The notes under the pieces are model-generated. The model saw nothing but the letters and a program-made list of their open reading frames with translations, ran no database searches and was not told the origin of the DNA. A stretch of 64,000 nucleotides of DNA from CAWAMR01 sp963783095. Its GTDB lineage: Bacteria > Planctomycetota > Planctomycetia > Gemmatales > Gemmataceae. The position numbers were made by a program, and so were the translations under genes. The stretch is taken from positions 748,655 through 812,654 of the forward strand of contig CAWAMR010000014.1 of assembly GCA_963783095.1 (NCBI GenBank). Direction: 5' to 3'. Within the stretch, counting starts at the first letter, position 1. Each line of letters begins with the position of its first letter. Below are positions 60,681 to 64,000 of the stretch, piece by piece.

Positions 60681-61211
60681 TTGGATTTCGATCAGCGGAC
60701 GGTGATCCGACACCTCGCCTCAGTGAGCCCTACCGGCACCAGACGCTGTCGTACCTTGCTGAACGTCCGCCACGGCTGGATGTCACCCGCTGAGTGGTTC
60801 AGGTTCCTCGCCGAAAGGCGGCATCGGAGTGAACGACCACCGGGGATCGTCGTCCCTGGTTCCCAACCGCTCGAGTCTCCACCCCTCGTTGGACTTGAGG
60901 TGGTGGTGGTGGAGACAAAGGAGGGCCAGGTTGCCCGCAAGTTCTTAATCAGACCCCATGACCAGTGGTCCACGGGGCTAGTCTCCCCGATGGACCAAGC
61001 ACCGGGTCCCACGGCGAAGGGGAGGGCTGTGTCAGAGCTATCAGCCGAAGAGATTGAGGCGGTCTTCAAGGCCATGCGGCCGCAGGGGGGAGTTGGCGAA
61101 CTCCTGACACTCCTGTCAGGCACCGGAACCGAACCCGAGGCAACCCCTTTCAGTACGGAGTTGGTCCTCGCCAAGCTTACGAACTCGTCAGATGAGTCCG
61201 AGGCGAGCTAG
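60681..61211 (+). CDS. Hypothetical protein upstream of the SDH-type protease
   Basis: A TTG-started frame of 176 codons with AGGGAG about 10 bases upstream; an ATG at 60780 is a possible later start. The first 60 residues are basic and uncertain. The later part looks real: VGLEVVVVETKEGQVARKFL, then RAVSELSAEEIEAVFKAMRP and GELLTLLSGTGTEPEATPF. No motif of a known family is recognised. It ends three bases before the serine protease start, so the two are one operon and probably act together. The region is of lower GC than most of the window, suggesting an accessory block. Confidence 0.5.
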   Translation: MDFDQRTVIRHLASVSPTGTRRCRTLLNVRHGWMSPAEWFRFLAERRHRSERPPGIVVPGSQPLESPPLVGLEVVVVETKEGQVARKFLIRPHDQWSTGLVSPMDQAPGPTAKGRAVSELSAEEIEAVFKAMRPQGGVGELLTLLSGTGTEPEATPFSTELVLAKLTNSSDESEAS

Positions 61212-61214
61212 ATC

Positions 61215-62148
61215 GTGCCCGGGTGGAACGACCTCCTCGAAGAAGTTAAGGCCGCCGGTACGCCCCACGATGTTATTCGGCGGAAGTACTTAGCTGAGTT
61301 GGCTCAGCTAACAGGCCGGAACGTCATTGTCTACTACTCGGGGTGGCTGCAAAAAGGTGAACTGATGCAGCAGGGCCTTGGCGGGTTCAACGTGAACGAC
61401 GACGACAAAAACGGATTTATGGCGACGATACATGGGCTAGATCGCACCAAGGGACTGGATCTACTGCTCCATACTCCAGGGGGCGACACGGCTGCTACGG
61501 AGTCACTCGTTGACTATCTGCGGGCGATGTTCGGCACCAACATCCGTGCGATTGTTCCCCAACTGGCGATGTCAGCAGGAACGATGATCGCCTTGTCCTG
61601 TGATGAAGTCGTGATGGGCAAGCACTCCAGTCTCGGGACCCGTTGATCCTCAGCTCGCCGGAGTAGCGGCCCATGGCGTCGTTGAGGAGTTCACGAAGGC
61701 TGCCAATGAGATCCGACAGAATCTGAATTGAATGCACTGCTCTGGCAGCCCATCATTTCCAAGTACAGCCCCACTCTGGTAGGTGAGTGCCAAAAAGCCA
61801 TCACCTGGTCTGAGGCGATGGTCCGGGACTGGCTCGATACCGGAATGTTGCGAGACGATCCTGAGAAGGCGGAGAAGATCGACAAGATCATCGATGATTT
61901 TGGGAATCATGCACTGACGCTGTCGCATGCAAAACATTGTCGGAATTTCGAGAAAGTAGAGCAATCCGGAGTTCGAGTTTCAGCGCTGGAGGACGATCCC
62001 GGGACTTCAGGAAGCTGTGCTGACAGTTCACCACGCATGCATCCAGACCTTGGGGGATACGGGTTGTATCAAGATCATCGAGAATCAGAACGGCGTAGCG
62101 CACATTCGGGCGATCCAGATGGCCGCTGTCCAGGTGCGCCCAGGCTGA
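61215..62148 (+). CDS. SDH-family (ClpP/crotonase-fold) serine protease (frameshifted)
   Basis: About 310 residues. The GTG start follows three bases after the upstream gene. NVIVYYSGWLQKGELMQQGL, GLDLLLHTPGGDTAATESLV and, later, IVPQLAMSAGTMIALSCDEV, where Ser sits in the MSAGT turn as nucleophile, then MGKHSSLGPVDPQLAG-like (read over an indel near 61638) match the serine dehydrogenase proteinase group (SppA/ClpP-like fold). Further indels near 61725 and 61940-62000 lead to EAVLTVHHACIQTLGDTGCI and KIIENQNGVAHIRAIQMAAV, the usual family end, with a TGA at 62146-62148. Known members are soluble or membrane-bound serine proteases. The partner gene upstream is unknown. A terminator hairpin follows. 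Confidence 0.82.
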
Positions 62149-62170
62149 CGATGGTGCAGGGGAGCGACCA

Positions 62171-62189
62171 GGCGGGCCGAAGGCCCGCC
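62171..62189 (+). terminator. Terminator-like hairpin after the SDH-type protease
   Basis: Perfect eight-pair stem ggcgggcc (62171-62178) and ggcccgcc (62182-62189) around the loop gaa, followed by cttaactt. It starts 23 bases after the protease stop. Confidence 0.7.
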
Positions 62190-62264
62190 CTTAACTTGAA
62201 TTAACAACGAAACTCGGGGGCTTGGGGTGTTGCCTTCCCAGGCGTTCGGGGGCCCGCTGTCCCA

Positions 62265-62546
62265 TCAAGGTCCTGGCCTTCCCTCGACTGCGGCGAGGGC
62301 GACCCAGCTGCGGTCCCGCCATTGCTTGATTCGGGCCTGCCCCTGGCCCAATCGAGCTCGGGACTGGGCGGCGGCGGGGTGTACGCCGGAGTGGTGGTCG
62401 TCGTGGTGGTCGTGGTGGTGGTCGTCGTCCCGGAACATGCGAGTTGCCGTGCAGGTGGTCACCACAAAGGACAGGATCGCCATGTTGACCGAAGCGAGCA
62501 GGAATGCGATGGCGACCAGGAGGACGATCCAGGCGAAAGTCTTCAT
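62265..62546 (-). CDS. Small membrane protein with His/Asp-rich tract
   Basis: A protein of 93 residues. MKTFAWIVLLVAIAFLLASV followed by NMAILSFVVTT forms one long membrane helix or signal anchor; it is followed by FRDDDHHHDHHDDHHSG, nine His and seven Asp within seventeen residues, which could bind Zn, Ni or Cu. The tail is polar. I know no family with this exact form. The coding of His and Asp by repeated gtggtcgtcgt-type DNA on the plus strand means that repeat expansion, rather than selection, could explain the tract. No neighbour suggests a metal role. Confidence 0.5.
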   Translation of the reverse strand: MKTFAWIVLLVAIAFLLASVNMAILSFVVTTCTATRMFRDDDHHHDHHDDHHSGVHPAAAQSRARLGQGQARIKQWRDRSWVALAAVEGRPGP

Positions 62547-62669
62547 TCGTCTTCTAAATGCCGACCAAGTCCATTCCTCCCATTTGAGTGCCTGAGGTGG
62601 CGGCACAGCGCCATGAAGGTGCCTCAGTGTGACGCTCTGCCGGCGGTCCGGGCAGTCTTCAACGAAAGA

Positions 62670-62835
62670 TCAGTGGGACGCTGTATCGGTCGCGCGTGGT
62701 AGAGCGAGAAGCGTATTGAGGTCTGATCGACATTCCTCAAAGGTCGAAGCTTGATCCTTTGTGTCGACCACGTCCAAGTTCCGCCGCTGTCCGCTTGAGT
62801 TGTAGACCGCGACTTCCGGATATGCCCTGACTCAT
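62670..62835 (-). CDS. Possible small protein of about 54 residues (one indel)
   Basis: An ATG at 62835 overlaps the stop of the frame upstream as ATGA. After a few codons and one indel the frame reads PEVAVYNSSGQRRNLDVVDT and KDQASTFEECRSDLNTLLAL, to a TGA at 62670-62672. The amino-acid pattern looks protein-like and more regular than chance, but I recognise no family. The region is less GC-rich. It may be one protein with the upstream frame, joined by indels. Confidence 0.3.
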
Positions 62836-62945
62836 GCGGGTCCTACGTCCTGACCTGGACTAATCCACTGCTCGATGAGGAACTCGACCCAAGAGAATTT
62901 CCTCCTCATCTTCGTGACCTCGAATCGAAGCTGATGGGAACTCAC
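62832..62945 (-). CDS. Possible small protein of 37 residues
   Basis: A GTG-started frame reads VSSHQLRFEVTKMRRKFSWV and EFLIEQWISPGQDVGPA, with its stop overlapping the ATG of the next small frame (ATGA). The same frame is open further upstream to 63095 in a less convincing, Pro/Ala-rich form. No family is recognised. Confidence 0.25.
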   Translation of the reverse strand: MSSHQLRFEVTKMRRKFSWVEFLIEQWISPGQDVGPA

Positions 62946-63134
62946 CGGGCGATGATCCCGTCCGTGCAGAGAAGTTGTGAATGGCTGAGCGGCGGAGACG
63001 GATTGATCTTCTGCCTGGGCCGCTCGTGCCGGATCGGCCGCTGACCCGGCGGTTTGGGGCACCCCATGCTCCCGGTGGGGCAACCGGGGCAACAAGGCCG
63101 TCGAGTCAAGGGGACGAGTGGCCGGTTGGAGCCG

Positions 63135-63140
63135 TACTAT
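63135..63140 (+). promoter_or_regulatory. Putative -10 box (leaderless)
   Basis: TACTAT followed by seven bases and the ATG at 63148. Confidence 0.4.
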
Positions 63141-63147
63141 CTGCCGG

Positions 63148-63451
63148 ATGGAGTACTCGGCCTGGAAGCGAGAAGTTCAGGAGGACCCGCGGCCGTTCAT
63201 AAAGACCTACCTCCTTTTCATCGTTCCTGGTCTCATGGTGGATTCTGCTTGGCGGATTGCTATTGAATACTGGCGCTCACCCCGATGCCAGTTCCAACGC
63301 AACAAGCAATGCGCCTGGAACGATTGCAGGGAGTGGCTTGTTAGCCGTTGGACTGCTGGCGTTGTTGCTTTGTTTAATCCTGAGCTTCTCGTCCGTTGCT
63401 CTTTGGCTGGCAGCCCGCCGACGCCGACGGAGCGAGCCACTTCATCCTTGA
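63148..63451 (+). CDS. Possible small two-helix membrane protein (one frameshift)
   Basis: Starts MEYSAWKREVQEDPRPF and continues IKTYLLFIVPGLMVDSAWRI, a moderately hydrophobic stretch; after an indel near 63265 the frame changes and reads LLNTGAHPDASSNATSNAPG and GLLAVGLLALLLCLILSFSS with VALWLAARRRRR, a strong membrane helix closed by a basic stop-transfer. The total of about 100 residues, two helices with an outside Asn/Ser-rich loop, is plausible. The start sits behind a TACTAT box. No family recognised; the join of two frames is my inference. Confidence 0.4.
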
Positions 63452-63497
63452 CGCACGACACAGAGCTGCCCCCACCGAGCCGGTGATCAGGGGGCTG

Positions 63498-63917
63498 TCA
63501 GCGAAGCAAGCCATCAAGGAGCGTCTGCGAGGGTGTCCATCGCTCTAGGCCAATGCGTTGCAGAAGTGCAGCAGCCCGACCGATGACTCGCCGATCCATC
63601 TCGTCCGACTTCCATGGAATCGAATCCCACTCGTCATCGAGCAGGAAGAACTCCATAACTTCGGGTGGATCCTTCGGATAGTCCTCATTGACGGCCAACG
63701 TGTAGAAGCGCTTCGTGACCATCCGAGGTCGAACGGCACCTGAGACACATTGGTAGGCGATGAGTGCTGCGGACAGCATGAGGCGTTGCTCCGGTGGCTG
63801 GTCTGTGAGCGCAAGCTCGACCACGGTTCGGTCAAGGAGGTCGAGCGCATCTCGGAAATCGAACGGCGAGAGATCGAGACCCGCGAGTTCTCTTAGACGA
63901 CGGACTATCGAGGCCAC
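63498..63917 (-). CDS. Hypothetical protein of 139 residues
   Basis: Clean GTG-started frame, no indels. VASIVRRLRELAGLDLSPFD and FRDALDLLDRTVVELALTDQ form helices, PPEQRLMLSAALIAYQCVSG a hydrophobic helix, and then MVTKRFYTLAVNEDYPKDPP, FFLLDDEWDSIPWKSDEMDR and ERWTPSQTLLDGLLR. Mostly alpha-helical, slightly acidic, and soluble. I do not recognise the family. The region upstream to the window edge reads protein-like in another minus-strand frame (SLPKLATELLEGG), so there may be a preceding gene cut by the edge. Confidence 0.55.
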   Translation of the reverse strand: MASIVRRLRELAGLDLSPFDFRDALDLLDRTVVELALTDQPPEQRLMLSAALIAYQCVSGAVRPRMVTKRFYTLAVNEDYPKDPPEVMEFFLLDDEWDSIPWKSDEMDRRVIGRAAALLQRIGLERWTPSQTLLDGLLR

Positions 63918-64000
63918 CTTCGAGAAGCTCTGTTGCCAACTTCGGGAGGGACTCCGGGATCAGGAGGCCAGAACGTGATGAGGCGATGACGAGTTCGGCC

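Noticed and set aside
63832..64000. Partial minus-strand gene entering from the right edge
   Set aside because: The stretch SLPKLATELLEGG is protein-like but the frame overlaps the clean 139-residue gene by 86 bases and ends in a low-complexity tail; too little is visible to call it.

Overview
This is a high-GC actinobacterial window, probably from the class Acidimicrobiia. Three things suggest this: the conserved block SurA-like/mazG/eno/ftsB/DUF501/ppx at the left end (an order also known, with small changes, in mycobacteria and streptomycetes), many GTG starts with GTGA/ATGA overlaps, and a secreted protein built of GYWxVAsDGGiFaFGDA-type repeats that are common in acidimicrobial genomes. 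Reading frames are broken by single-base indels in roughly half of the genes, including essential ones such as enolase, so the sequence looks like incompletely polished long-read or metagenome assembly. I annotate such genes as CDS with frameshifts, not as biological pseudogenes.

Layout. 1-5.6 kb: housekeeping block (foldase-like lipoprotein end, MazG, enolase, FtsB, DUF501, Ppx). 5.7-15.5 kb: glycan island of visibly lower GC in its left half and almost free of frameshifts, with two polytopic membrane proteins (GT-C-like and DUF2079), a coiled-coil SAM methyltransferase, an 1140-residue protein with three glycosyltransferase domains, and a GNAT acetyltransferase behind a tiny leaderless ORF. 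15.4-21.8 kb: sugar epimerase/lysophospholipid acyltransferase pair, dolichyl-phosphate-type glycosyltransferase, NlpC/P60 peptidoglycan hydrolase, carboxylesterase. 21.9 kb: a class I tRNA with a UAA anticodon. 22.5-26 kb: copper operon (CopZ, CopA with an unusual C-terminal tail, a BlaI/CopY-type repressor carrying a metallothionein-like N-terminus).

26-37 kb: catabolic genes (amidohydrolase, class II aldolase, iron alcohol dehydrogenase, TauD-type dioxygenase, FAD oxidoreductase, cupin, cytochrome P450, aldo/keto reductase, dienoyl-CoA-reductase-like SDR). 37-51 kb: envelope and exopolysaccharide region, with two GH26-like secreted glycosidases flanking a double beta-propeller repeat protein, FkbM methyltransferase, HlyD-type adaptor, two sulfatase-family proteins and a BcsA-like membrane polysaccharide synthase, with a repeat-rich divergent promoter region at 47.2 kb. 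51-58 kb: acyl-CoA dehydrogenase, trpD, ATP-grasp protein, DEDDh exonuclease/GIY-YIG fusion, zinc-ribbon protein, thioredoxin-fold protein, GAP-family membrane protein. 58-64 kb: GAF-GGDEF-EAL signalling protein, then a lower-GC stretch with an SDH-type serine protease and several small unknown genes.

The genes most likely to work together are the copper operon, the 9.9-14.6 kb methyltransferase/triple glycosyltransferase pair (overlapping GTGA), the 44-51 kb polysaccharide synthesis and modification genes, and the cupin-P450 pair (overlapping GTGA). Several starts have a TANNNT box exactly six or seven bases upstream, the pattern of leaderless transcripts. I saw no CRISPR array, insertion sequence or prophage.
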